A DNA stretch of 52,706 nucleotides from JBGTCD01 sp041749015 (GTDB lineage Bacteria > Bacteroidota > Bacteroidia > Cytophagales > Cyclobacteriaceae), in NCBI GenBank assembly GCA_041749015.1, contig JBGTCD010000090.1:1-52706 (forward strand), in the 5' to 3' direction. Below, one piece after another: positions 18,373-26,597 of this stretch. A program made the translations under genes and the position numbers. The notes under the pieces are model-generated. The model did not search any database and had not been told where the DNA came from. It saw only the letters and a list, made by a program, of their open reading frames with translations. The stretch's first letter is position 1, and each line of letters starts with the position of its first letter.

Positions 18373-20007
18373 TTATTCAAACAATTCCCATATCGGGTGT
18401 CCGGTAGATCCATTTGGTAAAGGAATGCCCAAAAGCATGGACAAAGTCGGCGCTATATCAGTAATAGAAGCCTTCCGTACTGAGCTGCCCTTGGGAATGC
18501 CCCAGCCATAAAATAGGATCGGCACATGGGTATCATAAGTATAGACCGAGCCATGTGTGGTGCCGGTTGGCCTGCCACTTTCGAACCATGCTGGATCAAG
18601 GACTACAATCACATCACCGGAGCGCTTTTGATGATATCCTCTTATAAGCTGCCCTTTAATACCCCCTTCATCAAAATCACCATTTTGAATGATATGGGCA
18701 GGATATGAATAAGCTACGCCTTCGAAATCGAGGATATAATCAGCCACGACTGTTTGCATCTCATACATATCAACCCCACGCTCTCTGATAAGGTCCCTAT
18801 TAAGAAATACCTGCATATTGCTGGCATTTATTAGCCAATCTCCTTCCCCAAATTTTTGATTAATAAAAGCCACCAGTTCCTGTACCCTGGGTCCATACCG
18901 AAACACTCCGGCAGGCACTCTCTGGTCAATCATAAACTGAGGCACATGCGCCACACCATGGTCGGAGGTGAGGAAAACAGTATAGGCACCCTTCCCAACC
19001 TCCTTATCGAGTGTTTCCAGAAAATCGGCTAATATTCTATCCAGTCTGATATAAGTATCCTGAACTTCCTTGGAATTAGGACCAAAGGCATGGCCCAGAA
19101 TGTCTGTGGATGAAAAACTGATAGCCAAAAAATCAGTAGCCTCACCCTTACCCAGGCCTTCATGGATGAGGGCCTCTTTGGCCATTTCAATTGTAAGAAT
19201 ATCTCCAAAAGGCGTAGTGGCTACAAGGTCATAATCTTCCTTATTCTTCCTTAATTTCTTTAAGTCATACGGGAAAGTAGACCGGTCTTTTTTTCTCAGC
19301 CTGGCTTCGTATGGCGAATCGTCAGGGCCACTTTCTACATATTGCTCAATGGGTAACACAGGCTCCCATGTCTGATTGAGGAAGTAATCTGATCGTTTTT
19401 GTTTGTTATATTTCTCTACCCATTCTGGAAGCTTCTCCATGTAAAAGGAGCTGGAAATAAACCTGCCAGTACCATAATCAAACCAATAAGCTGCATCGGC
19501 AGTATGCCCTGCTGGGAGCACAGCACCTCGGTCTTTGATGGCTATACCGATGGTCTTTGACCGAAACTGATTAAATATTTTAAGCTCATCAGTTATGGTG
19601 GTGGTAAGCATCCTGTGAGGTGACATTTTGCCTTCGTCAGTATGGCTACCTATAGTTTCCATAGTGTCATCCCCGACACAGTAAACTTCTTCATTTGAAA
19701 ACCTGTCAAAAAAGTTATTGCCAATCACGCCATGAACTCCAGGAGGTGTGCCGGTATAAACCGATGCATGCCCGGGCCCGGTATACGTAGGCGCATAGTT
19801 AAAATGGCCGTTCTTCATCATATAACCTTCATTAATTAGGCGATGAAATCCTCCCTCAGTAAACTTATCAGAAAAGCGATACAGATACTCTTGCTTGATT
19901 TGATCTACTACAATCCCCACCACAAGCTTTGGTTTATCATTCTGGGAAAAGCCTTGAAAGGCAATTAAAAGTGTCAAAAGGAATGGCAGGAAAGATTTTT
20001 TGTTCAT
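18373..20007 (-). CDS. PafA-like alkaline phosphatase, exported
   Basis: The 544-residue protein has a Sec signal (to about residue 21, GFSQ) and an alkaline phosphatase superfamily domain. Metal ligands are visible as VVDQIKQEY, SSTDILGHAFGP, TSDHGVAH and THGSVY. The nucleophile region is APTYTGPGH (probably Thr76) and the Asn of GNNFF follows. The motif IKDRGAVLPAGH (Lys158, Arg160) corresponds to the Lys/Arg pair that gives PafA its phosphomonoesterase preference, so periplasmic phosphate release from monoesters is the best guess. A phosphodiesterase or pyrophosphatase role is less likely. Confidence 0.9.
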   Translation of the reverse strand: MNKKSFLPFLLTLLIAFQGFSQNDKPKLVVGIVVDQIKQEYLYRFSDKFTEGGFHRLINEGYMMKNGHFNYAPTYTGPGHASVYTGTPPGVHGVIGNNFFDRFSNEEVYCVGDDTMETIGSHTDEGKMSPHRMLTTTITDELKIFNQFRSKTIGIAIKDRGAVLPAGHTADAAYWFDYGTGRFISSSFYMEKLPEWVEKYNKQKRSDYFLNQTWEPVLPIEQYVESGPDDSPYEARLRKKDRSTFPYDLKKLRKNKEDYDLVATTPFGDILTIEMAKEALIHEGLGKGEATDFLAISFSSTDILGHAFGPNSKEVQDTYIRLDRILADFLETLDKEVGKGAYTVFLTSDHGVAHVPQFMIDQRVPAGVFRYGPRVQELVAFINQKFGEGDWLINASNMQVFLNRDLIRERGVDMYEMQTVVADYILDFEGVAYSYPAHIIQNGDFDEGGIKGQLIRGYHQKRSGDVIVVLDPAWFESGRPTGTTHGSVYTYDTHVPILFYGWGIPKGSSVRKASITDIAPTLSMLLGIPLPNGSTGHPIWELFE

Positions 20008-20080
20008 GTTTAATTTTTTTTAAAGCTAGAAATTCTGAAAGAAGGAAATCCAATTTAGATGTAAAGAAATTATTAAATCA

Positions 20081-22741
20081 TCAATCACAAAACACTTTTT
20101 CATAAACGGCAGATTCGTAGGCATGCTTGTACATCACATTACCCTTTTGGTCATAATATATCACGACAAAAAAATCTGCTTCTTCAATATGCATTTCACA
20201 AAAATAAAATGGCGCTTCTGCAGTACCCAGATTAATGATGGTGGTATATACCGGATTGATCACCACCCCTCTTTTATTACTGATTACTCCATATTCATTT
20301 TCTCTATAAATGATCAGCACTTTTTCGTGTTCACTTTCGGAGACCCTCCAAAAATTTTTTATTCCTGTATAAACAACCAGGTCTCTTTTGAAATCATATA
20401 GGGACCACCGAAAATCATTTTTAACCAAAATAGTCGAGTCATTCCAAGGCAAAATCTCATCAAATCGAATTTTCGAAGTTTCCTTGCCATAATCATCAAT
20501 CAGAAATTGATTTCCATTGTGATTGGCAACCAATTGGTGCCCACTGATTCTCTTGACCGGCCGACTAAATTGAGGCCTGATCAATACCATTCTTTCCTTA
20601 TTTAGGTACCCGAATTTACCCTTTAGTAATAAAGTGATACCGTCACCCTCAGCCTGTGCCACTGCCTCATATTCAGGCGTTGCAAGGACCCTGCCTTGTG
20701 TCGAAATGACTCCTTTTTTATCCCCAAGTTCTGTGGTAAGATATCCCGGAGCCAATGGTCTAATCTGATCTGCCTTACCTCTAAAAATTTCCTCAAGTGA
20801 ATCATTGAACAACACCTTAGTGCCCCTAAAATGAGAAAACATTAGAAAAACTCTTGAATCCGGATCACCGGGCTTTTCCAGAATGGTCTTTTCAAAAGAA
20901 GCTGAACCAGCGATTTCCACTTGCCGGCCTTTAGCAAACAGCAAAGTATTGTCACCGGTAAAGCCCATTACCATTCTGGAGCTGAGCAAAACTAGTGAAT
21001 CCATCCCTTGAATAACCGTTTGGGCCGTTTCCATATTAATTAAATCCCAGCCATGCCCGTTTTTTACGCCTACCCAGGGGCCCTTATAAGTTACCGAGGA
21101 ATACCATTCATTCCCATAAAGTTTGTAGTCTTTGTTGTAGATCCGGTATTTCCCTTGAGATTCCAGCATAAGACCAAATGGCAAGGGAAATAAATCCCCC
21201 TCTACAGGTCCAAAAATTTGTTTAAGGTCCGTATTGACAATCCCTTGAAACCGGCCTTTTTTATGCCATAGAAGTTGGTCGGACCAAGGCTCCACATCAT
21301 CGTATTTCCATTGAATATTGACTCTGATATTTTGATGGGAGGCATTTTCGAGATCTCTTTTTGATATCATTGCCATGCTGTTTTTGCCTGAGGCAATAAT
21401 CAGGTCTTCCCACATTTCCAGTTCCAAAAATTGCGGGTCTGCCATGACCTTACCATGAATATTGGCTATGCCCCATTGGCCATTTCTTTGGAAACCAACC
21501 CATTGACCAAACATCACAAGGGCTGAATCCACAGGACTATCCAAAATAAAAAAACCTGCTTTATGAAGAATCTTGTATCCCCCATTATCCCCCATTAATA
21601 TAAGCCCTGACCCAATATCAAAAAATGGTCCCCTGGAAGGGCTCGCCAATATGGAACCGTTCCTTGCAATAATGAGATACCCATTTCCCGGATCCCTCCC
21701 GGCAATCCAATCATGATGCACCCCTTCACAAATGTACCGGTCATCAATTTGAGAAAAGGAGGTTTCCAGTGTGATTTTACCTTTCGTATTCATGAAGGCA
21801 TAATTCTGCCCTTTAAACACAGGAAACCAAGGACCATCCTCTAATAGTTTTACCTGCCTAAGAGAATCCGTCTGAAGCCAAATGGGCAGGTTAGTTCCGG
21901 GATGGTGAAACTGCCAGGCATAATAACCCATAGCTTTTGCTTTGGAATTCCAAAAGCTTAGGGGAAAATCATTCGTGAATTTCTTGTATGATTCTGGAAG
22001 GTTATCAGCCGTACTCAATAAAAAAATATTTTCTTCGGCATCTTTCCGGTATGGGGTGGTAGGATGCTTTTTAAGAAAATCAAGGTAAGATTTAAGGGTC
22101 CCTGCGCTGGTGCTTTCTTCAAAATATAGGCGTTCATACCGCTCACGGGCCTTTGGCGCCTCTTCGGCATCCGGATAGGTTTCCATATAGTGCTGGTAAC
22201 TTTGATAGGAGTTTATCTTTGTGGCCTCTTCAAATGCCACCATATTTCGCAATTTTATGGCTTCTTCCCGTTGAGCCGCATCATAAAATTTATTAATAAA
22301 GGTATTGTAGGAATCGATGGTGTGGTCTGATTTTGCATTTTCAAAACCAGTACTATCAATAGCCGACCGTAAATAAAAAATAGCAATCCTGGAAATACCC
22401 CTTTTTGCGAGGCGGGCCGTGTGCTTTGGGTCCGCCTGATCCCAGGCATCTTGTGCTGAGTGGGCCCAATACCATGCTGAATCAAGGTTATATTTGGGAT
22501 ATTCCTCATCAAAGTACAGGCAGCCCAAAGCATAGCGGCTGCCAGGGTTGAGCGAGTCTTTTTCTAAGGATTTAAGGATGATCTTCTCCGCCTTTTCAAA
22601 TTTCTCTTTGTCGGTGAGTTTCAGCGCCCTGGCAGTCGTCCGGTGCTGGGCTGTGCCCGGCACCACGGCCCGCATGACCAACACCAATGCCAGCACGACT
22701 ACCACAAAACCCCTAAAGAAAAAAGTATCACCCACCGGCAT
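20081..22741 (-). CDS. Large WG-repeat protein with N-terminal helical repeats
   Basis: The 886-residue protein has an N-terminal signal or anchor (about 10-32). A helical, TPR-like region (40-290) includes SRYALGCLYFDEEYPKYN. From about residue 300 to the end there are many beta-strand units with the WG-repeat pattern, for example WGIANIHGKVMADPQF, KGVISTQGRVLATPEY and YGVISNKRGVVINPVY. WG repeats are probable beta-propeller or solenoid blades used for binding; no enzyme motif is seen. It lies about 70 bases from the phosphatase gene on the same strand. No specific function can be given. Confidence 0.82.
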   Translation of the reverse strand: MPVGDTFFFRGFVVVVLALVLVMRAVVPGTAQHRTTARALKLTDKEKFEKAEKIILKSLEKDSLNPGSRYALGCLYFDEEYPKYNLDSAWYWAHSAQDAWDQADPKHTARLAKRGISRIAIFYLRSAIDSTGFENAKSDHTIDSYNTFINKFYDAAQREEAIKLRNMVAFEEATKINSYQSYQHYMETYPDAEEAPKARERYERLYFEESTSAGTLKSYLDFLKKHPTTPYRKDAEENIFLLSTADNLPESYKKFTNDFPLSFWNSKAKAMGYYAWQFHHPGTNLPIWLQTDSLRQVKLLEDGPWFPVFKGQNYAFMNTKGKITLETSFSQIDDRYICEGVHHDWIAGRDPGNGYLIIARNGSILASPSRGPFFDIGSGLILMGDNGGYKILHKAGFFILDSPVDSALVMFGQWVGFQRNGQWGIANIHGKVMADPQFLELEMWEDLIIASGKNSMAMISKRDLENASHQNIRVNIQWKYDDVEPWSDQLLWHKKGRFQGIVNTDLKQIFGPVEGDLFPLPFGLMLESQGKYRIYNKDYKLYGNEWYSSVTYKGPWVGVKNGHGWDLINMETAQTVIQGMDSLVLLSSRMVMGFTGDNTLLFAKGRQVEIAGSASFEKTILEKPGDPDSRVFLMFSHFRGTKVLFNDSLEEIFRGKADQIRPLAPGYLTTELGDKKGVISTQGRVLATPEYEAVAQAEGDGITLLLKGKFGYLNKERMVLIRPQFSRPVKRISGHQLVANHNGNQFLIDDYGKETSKIRFDEILPWNDSTILVKNDFRWSLYDFKRDLVVYTGIKNFWRVSESEHEKVLIIYRENEYGVISNKRGVVINPVYTTIINLGTAEAPFYFCEMHIEEADFFVVIYYDQKGNVMYKHAYESAVYEKVFCD

Positions 22742-22871
22742 TAATCAAATCGAAAATACATTTACGAATTTAAATCTAGCCAAAGAAACAAGCAATCCGG
22801 AATTTGAATTCGATATTCAAATTAATAAACCAAAGGAGTGTGAATATAGTATGTAAACAAACACCATAAAA

Positions 22872-22898
22872 TAAAAAAAGACCAATGATAATTGGCCT
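22872..22898 (-). terminator. Terminator downstream of tRNA-Pro
   Basis: On the minus strand an 8-base stem (AGGCCAAT with ATTGGTCT, one G-U pair, 4-base loop) is followed by six or more T residues. It lies eight bases after the tRNA 3' end. Confidence 0.75.
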
Positions 22899-22905
22899 TC
22901 TTTAG

Positions 22906-22979
22906 TCGGGATGACAGGATTTGAACCTGCGGCCCCCACGTCCCTAACGTGGTGCGCTACCGGGCTGCGCCACATCCCG
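22906..22979 (-). tRNA. tRNA-Pro with anticodon AGG
   Basis: The minus strand folds into a full cloverleaf of 74 bases: acceptor CGGGATG with CATCCCG, discriminator A, T-arm with GTTCAAAT, and anticodon stem CCACG/CGTGG closing a 7-base loop TTAGGGA. The anticodon at positions 34-36 is therefore AGG (reads CCU, Pro), with G37 as expected for proline tRNA. A34 is rare in bacteria outside tRNA-Arg(ACG). CCA is not encoded. Confidence 0.93.
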
Positions 22980-23060
22980 AAATTCGGACTGCAAATTTAG
23001 TAAAACTTGGCTACTTAAATCAATAAATAAAAAAAATCATCCTGCCCCTACAGAAAATTA

Positions 23061-24155
23061 TCATCCGATGACTACACGCTTGCCGCCATTGCCGGCAGAC
23101 TTATAAGTCGCCTCTACCACCCGGATATCTTCTAACCCATCTTTGCCCGGCACAAGAACCGCACGGTCTTCAATGATGGCCCTGGCATCATTATCCATTT
23201 GTTGCGCTTGCTGATTGGGGATTGAGGCATCCAGTTTTTCACCGGTGCTCGTTTCTCCTTTAATACCACTATACGACTGAAAAGGCTCGAGCCGGTACCA
23301 TCCATTACTACAATATACCTGAAGGGTATTGAGGCGCATTCCAAGACTGGTCACGCAATTAGCGACTGCACCCCCTGGGAACTCAAGCCTGAATAGCATG
23401 GTCTCATCCACCTCGGTATAAATCTCGGGCCTGTTGGTGTGCTGCTCTGCTGAGACAGCCACGGGATTTTCACCAGTTATATACCGGGCAGCATTGAGGG
23501 GATAAACCCCCATATCATACATTGCACCACCTCCCATGGCTTTTTTCTGCTTCCAATGGTCGGACCGACCATCAAAATAAGCGCCGGATGCTGTTAGGTA
23601 ATTGATCGCACCAAATTTTTTCTCCCTGCCATAGCGAATGATCGTCTGTGTGTTAGGCTCGTGCTGCATTCGGTACCCAATGCTGAGCTTTACCCTATTT
23701 TTATTAGCCGCATCGATCATGGCCTGACATTCCTTCACAGTCATAGCCATAGGCTTCTCACACCAAACATGCTTGCCTGCATTGGCAGCGCGGATGCTGT
23801 ATTCCGCATGCATAGCGGTGGGGAGCACTACATATACTACATCAATTTCCGGATTGTTGGAAATGGAATCAAATGAATCATAATCATAAATATTCTTATC
23901 CGGTAGGTTGTACTTCTTTTTCCAGGCTTCTGCTTTTGAGGGGGTTCCCGTGACGATACCAGCCAGGTAGCAATTAGTAGTCATTTGCAATGCCAGAGCA
24001 AGGATGTCAGTACTGTAATACCCTAATCCAACCAGGGCAACTCCCAACTTTTTGTTTTTTCTTGCCGCCCATATTTTAGACATGCCTACACCACCCAAGG
24101 ACAATCCTGCAACTGCACCGGCTGTAAATCCTACAAATTCTCTTCTTTTCATCAT
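23061..24155 (-). CDS. Tat-exported Gfo/Idh/MocA family oxidoreductase
   Basis: The 364-residue protein opens with a twin-arginine signal (KRREFVGFTAGAVAG). A Rossmann domain follows (GVALVGLGYYSTDIL), then the family motif EKPMAMTVKE with the catalytic-region Lys, and a C-terminal beta-sheet domain with GGGAMYDMGVYPLNAARY, whose Asp and His-equivalent residues line the active site. It resembles glucose-fructose oxidoreductase, a periplasmic enzyme with tightly bound NADP. The sugar substrate is unknown. It is isolated, with the tRNA-Pro gene downstream and a divergent lipoprotein gene upstream. Confidence 0.9.
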   Translation of the reverse strand: MMKRREFVGFTAGAVAGLSLGGVGMSKIWAARKNKKLGVALVGLGYYSTDILALALQMTTNCYLAGIVTGTPSKAEAWKKKYNLPDKNIYDYDSFDSISNNPEIDVVYVVLPTAMHAEYSIRAANAGKHVWCEKPMAMTVKECQAMIDAANKNRVKLSIGYRMQHEPNTQTIIRYGREKKFGAINYLTASGAYFDGRSDHWKQKKAMGGGAMYDMGVYPLNAARYITGENPVAVSAEQHTNRPEIYTEVDETMLFRLEFPGGAVANCVTSLGMRLNTLQVYCSNGWYRLEPFQSYSGIKGETSTGEKLDASIPNQQAQQMDNDARAIIEDRAVLVPGKDGLEDIRVVEATYKSAGNGGKRVVIG

Positions 24156-24213
24156 CTGCTTGATTTAAGGTTTTTACTTACAATGACATCCCTGGTCTTG
24201 GGCTTTTATTTCT

Positions 24214-24221
24214 TACATTTG
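24214..24221 (+). promoter_or_regulatory. Candidate -7 box (TACATTTG) for the lipoprotein gene
   Basis: TACATTTG fits TAnnTTTG and lies 32 bases before the ATG at 24253. No well-spaced TTTG is seen upstream. Confidence 0.4.
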
Positions 24222-24252
24222 TAGAAATAAATATAATTAGTTTTATTAAAAA

Positions 24253-25170
24253 ATGATGATTAACAAAATTTCAATCCTCAAATTCTTCTTAGTCTTAAGT
24301 TCGATTTTTATTCTCATTTCTTGTAACAATGATGATGATTCCGAAAGCGAACCGCTAATTCCCTCCATAAGATTTGCATCTGGTTCTGCAACATTGCAAC
24401 CAGGTTCTGACTCGATTAAAATAAATATTAGTTTTACTAGTCCAGCATTAGAAGAAGGGGAGATAACGGTATTAGTTGAAAATGATTTAAACACTGGTTT
24501 TGATGATTTCACTACAATTCCTCCAGTTATTGATGGCAAAATAATTGTACCTTTTGAATTAGGTGAATTCCAACCTTTTTTTACGGTTTCATCTAACGCG
24601 TCAATTGCCTGGGGAGGGATCAATAGATTCACCGCATTTAAATTAGAAAGTGTTACTGGAAGTACACAACTTGGGTCAACAAGCCAGGTATTTAATTTAA
24701 ACTTAATTAGTCCCTTATCAGAGTATCTAGAAAATTTTGATGATTCTAATATTTCGGATGAGTATGGCAATGGGTCATTTGTAGGTAAGCATGGTATCCT
24801 TTGGAACTATGTTGATAGTAGAAATGAAGATGATTTTGGAATCGATGGCAAAGGAATAATTCTTAGAGGGTCAATTACGCCAAGTAGCATAAGTGCAACA
24901 ATCGATTCAGGCATTCGTAGTTTTGCCGTAGACGCACGTAAAGCTTCTTTTTCTGATGATCAAAGGATTTTAGAAGTACTTGTTGATGACGAATTGATAG
25001 GTACTTTTGAACCTGAATTTGGGGAAGGCGAGGACAACACAATTTTCACATTAATTATAGATGAAATAAATATTGCAGGTTCGTTCGAATTAAAGCTTCG
25101 AATTGCAGGTGAAGGTACAAGCCAGGAAATGACTTTAGATAATCTTACCTGGACGCCTTATGAGGATTAA
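24253..25170 (+). CDS. Surface lipoprotein with a beta-sandwich domain like those on Bacteroidota exported nucleases
   Basis: The 305-residue protein has a lipoprotein signal with lipobox ILISC, followed by NNDDDSES, an acidic start seen on surface-exposed Bacteroidota lipoproteins. Residues about 35-140 look like an Ig-like domain. Residues about 155-300 (ENFDDSNISDEYGNGSF, GILWNYVDSR, IDGKGIILRGS, IRSFAVDARKA) resemble the C-terminal carbohydrate-binding-like domain often attached to exported nucleases in this phylum. No nuclease domain is present. The gene is noticeably AT-rich compared with its neighbours. A second ATG one codon downstream could be the start. Confidence 0.72.
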   Translation: MMINKISILKFFLVLSSIFILISCNNDDDSESEPLIPSIRFASGSATLQPGSDSIKINISFTSPALEEGEITVLVENDLNTGFDDFTTIPPVIDGKIIVPFELGEFQPFFTVSSNASIAWGGINRFTAFKLESVTGSTQLGSTSQVFNLNLISPLSEYLENFDDSNISDEYGNGSFVGKHGILWNYVDSRNEDDFGIDGKGIILRGSITPSSISATIDSGIRSFAVDARKASFSDDQRILEVLVDDELIGTFEPEFGEGEDNTIFTLIIDEINIAGSFELKLRIAGEGTSQEMTLDNLTWTPYED

Positions 25171-25190
25171 TCAATTTGAATTTATTCTTT

Positions 25191-25223
25191 AAAAACCAGC
25201 CCCACACCAGGGCTGGTTTTTTT
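25191..25223. terminator. Bidirectional terminator between convergent lipoprotein genes
   Basis: Arms 25191-25202 and 25210-25221 (CCAGCCC with GGGCTGG, extended by five A-T pairs) give a 12-base stem with T-runs on both strands. It serves the forward lipoprotein gene and the convergent gene ending at 25222. Confidence 0.9.
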
Positions 25224-25851
25224 ATTGGCTGGCTATTCGTTTGCCATTCCTGCTTAAATTTTTGCGATAAGCGTTATGGATATTGTTGAGCTCTTGTAAA
25301 AAAACGGGTTTGAACTTCCTGCCATGAATTTTTGATTGTTGCTCAATAGACCGCAAATATCCAGAGGTTAAATGGGCGAGCGGATATATTTCTTTATACC
25401 TTCGTAAATCTTCAGAAAAGGATAAATGCATATAGGATCTTACCTGGGGATTCACCCAGAAAAATATGAAGAATTCAGCTCCACCTGCCACCATCGCATA
25501 AGGCAAAATAAACAATCCTACTACATTTCCGACAGTAGCCAGGATCTGCTGGCCCTGCTCCACCATTGTGGTAGCCTCTACAAATATATTCAAGGCGTTA
25601 TAATCCGGATCCTGGCATCCATTGGCCTTAAATAATCTATTGGGTTTGGAATTGAAATCAATTATTGCATAGTCCAGAGCCGTCTCAAGGGCCTGGGTAA
25701 TTAGCTCTGGCACCAACGGGCCATATTCAACACAAACGGAAAGGCTTTCGATCTCAGCATCATTGCGCAACATGTATTGATTAGAAGCGCATGAAGAAAA
25801 AAATAAGATTACAGCTGCAAAAGAAATAAGAATACAATATTTCATTACCAC
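25222..25851 (-). CDS. Lipoprotein of unknown function
   Basis: The 209-residue protein has a lipoprotein signal with lipobox FFSSC at about residues 17-21. The mature part contains two Cys residues (SVCVEYG and ANGCQDP), a hydrophobic segment (about 108-135, VGLFILPYAMVAGGAEFFIFF) that may be a membrane helix, and a basic C-terminal tail. I do not recognise a family. It ends at the bidirectional terminator. Upstream lies the tRNA/GIY-YIG array, with 79 bases of AT-rich sequence between. Confidence 0.72.
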   Translation of the reverse strand: MVMKYCILISFAAVILFFSSCASNQYMLRNDAEIESLSVCVEYGPLVPELITQALETALDYAIIDFNSKPNRLFKANGCQDPDYNALNIFVEATTMVEQGQQILATVGNVVGLFILPYAMVAGGAEFFIFFWVNPQVRSYMHLSFSEDLRRYKEIYPLAHLTSGYLRSIEQQSKIHGRKFKPVFLQELNNIHNAYRKNLSRNGKRIASQ

Positions 25852-25930
25852 AGATTATTTAGGTCGGTTTATAATTCAATATAAATATCAATTCAAAAAT
25901 AAATTTTATTTTATCTAATCAAAATAAAAA

Positions 25931-26041
25931 TCAAGGGGAATTCTTATCATTATGAAACCTTAAGCGGGAGGCTACATCATTTGACTGGCCTATGTAGTAC
26001 TTGTCCCGGCGGGAAGAATATATGATAAAGACATAATGCAT
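25931..26041 (-). pseudogene. Truncated second copy of the GIY-YIG gene
   Basis: The minus strand encodes 36 residues starting MHYVFIIYSSRRDKYYIGQS and continuing to RLRFHNDK, then NSP and a stop. Over 96 aligned bases it differs from the intact copy at 26196-26480 at about 14 positions, and homology ends abruptly after CATAATGATAA. The sequence before its ATG (AATTCCA preceded by a T-run and a degenerate stem) also matches the intact copy. The catalytic Glu half is missing, so this is a decayed duplicate. Confidence 0.85.
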
Positions 26042-26088
26042 TGGAATTAAAAAAACCACCGATGGGATGGGGTTTTGATCAAGCTCCT

Positions 26089-26116
26089 TCCCGTTCAGTC
26101 AATGGCCTGAACGGGA
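26089..26116. repeat. GC-rich palindrome, copy B (10-base stem)
   Basis: TCCCGTTCAG (26089-26098) pairs perfectly with CTGAACGGGA (26107-26116) around an 8-base loop. It shares the TCCCGYTC/GARCGGGA core and the flanking AAGG with the hairpins inside the two tRNA-Asn fragments, but has no tRNA sequence around it. Confidence 0.8.
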
Positions 26117-26151
26117 TCTCCACTTCGTTTCGACGCTAGCGCCCAAGCCCT

Positions 26152-26199
26152 CGAACCAACGACCCTTCCCGCTCAAGGAGCGGGATCAGATGCTCTTAA
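26152..26199 (-). pseudogene. tRNA-Asn fragment with hairpin in place of the anticodon arm (copy A)
   Basis: On the minus strand, GAGCATCTGA (D-arm side of tRNA-Asn) is followed by the perfect hairpin TCCCGCTC-CTT-GAGCGGGA (26167-26185), then by AGGGTCGTTGGTTCGAG (variable region and T-arm start). Homology to the intact tRNA ends there. The GIY-YIG stop codon (26196-26198) lies inside its first bases, so the protein gene is fused directly to the fragment. Confidence 0.8.
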
Positions 26200-26480
26200 C
26201 TTTCTCCTGAACTTTCCGGAAACCCAGACCAACCTTCACTAATTAAGGTTTCAACGTAAATCCGGGATTTGCGCCTTTTGATATAACGCTCTATGATAAC
26301 TGCCTCACTCCGATCACTGCATTCAATCTGCAACTTTAGCTCCCAAGGGATGCCCCGTGATGTCCAGATCTTATTGAAAATTTTATCATTATGAAACCTT
26401 AAGCGGGAGGCTATATCACTGCTCTGGCCTACGTAGTACTTATCCAGACTGGAAGAATAAAGGATATATACATAATGCAT
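26196..26480 (-). CDS. Small GIY-YIG nuclease-domain protein
   Basis: The 94-residue protein is a single GIY-YIG domain of the UPF0213-like type. VYI (residues 4-6) and YVG (16-18) are the motif pair, Arg26/Arg28 lies in RLRFHN, and the metal-binding Glu64 is in VIIERYIKRRK, so the catalytic residues appear intact. It has no DNA-binding module. The ATG comes just after the terminator of tRNA-Asn, and the stop codon lies in a tRNA-Asn-derived fragment. The gene is thus wedged between an intact tRNA and a tRNA remnant. A role as a mobility or homing nuclease is inferred; the substrate is unknown. Confidence 0.88.
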   Translation of the reverse strand: MHYVYILYSSSLDKYYVGQSSDIASRLRFHNDKIFNKIWTSRGIPWELKLQIECSDRSEAVIIERYIKRRKSRIYVETLISEGWSGFPESSGES

Positions 26481-26484
26481 AGGA

Positions 26485-26515
26485 ATAAAAAAACCCCTGT
26501 CATATTGAGGGGTTT
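26485..26515 (-). terminator. Terminator between tRNA-Asn and the GIY-YIG gene
   Basis: On the minus strand AAACCCC pairs with GGGGTTT (arms 26509-26515 and 26491-26497) around an 11-base loop and is followed by a run of T. It ends about five bases before the GIY-YIG ATG. A degenerate version precedes the truncated GIY-YIG copy near 26050-26076. Confidence 0.85.
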
Positions 26516-26523
26516 CTTTGGTG

Positions 26524-26597
26524 CTCCTCAGGTTGGGCTCGAACCAACGACCCTCTGATTAACAGTCAGATGCTCTAACCAACTGAGCTACTGAGGA
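26524..26597 (-). tRNA. tRNA-Asn (GTT)
   Basis: A complete 74-base cloverleaf on the minus strand: acceptor TCCTCAG with CTGAGGA, discriminator G, anticodon stem TCTGA/TCAGA around the loop CTGTTAA (anticodon GTT), and T-arm GTTGG-TTCGAGC-CCAAC. CCA is not encoded. This is the only intact copy in an array with two damaged copies. Confidence 0.96.
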
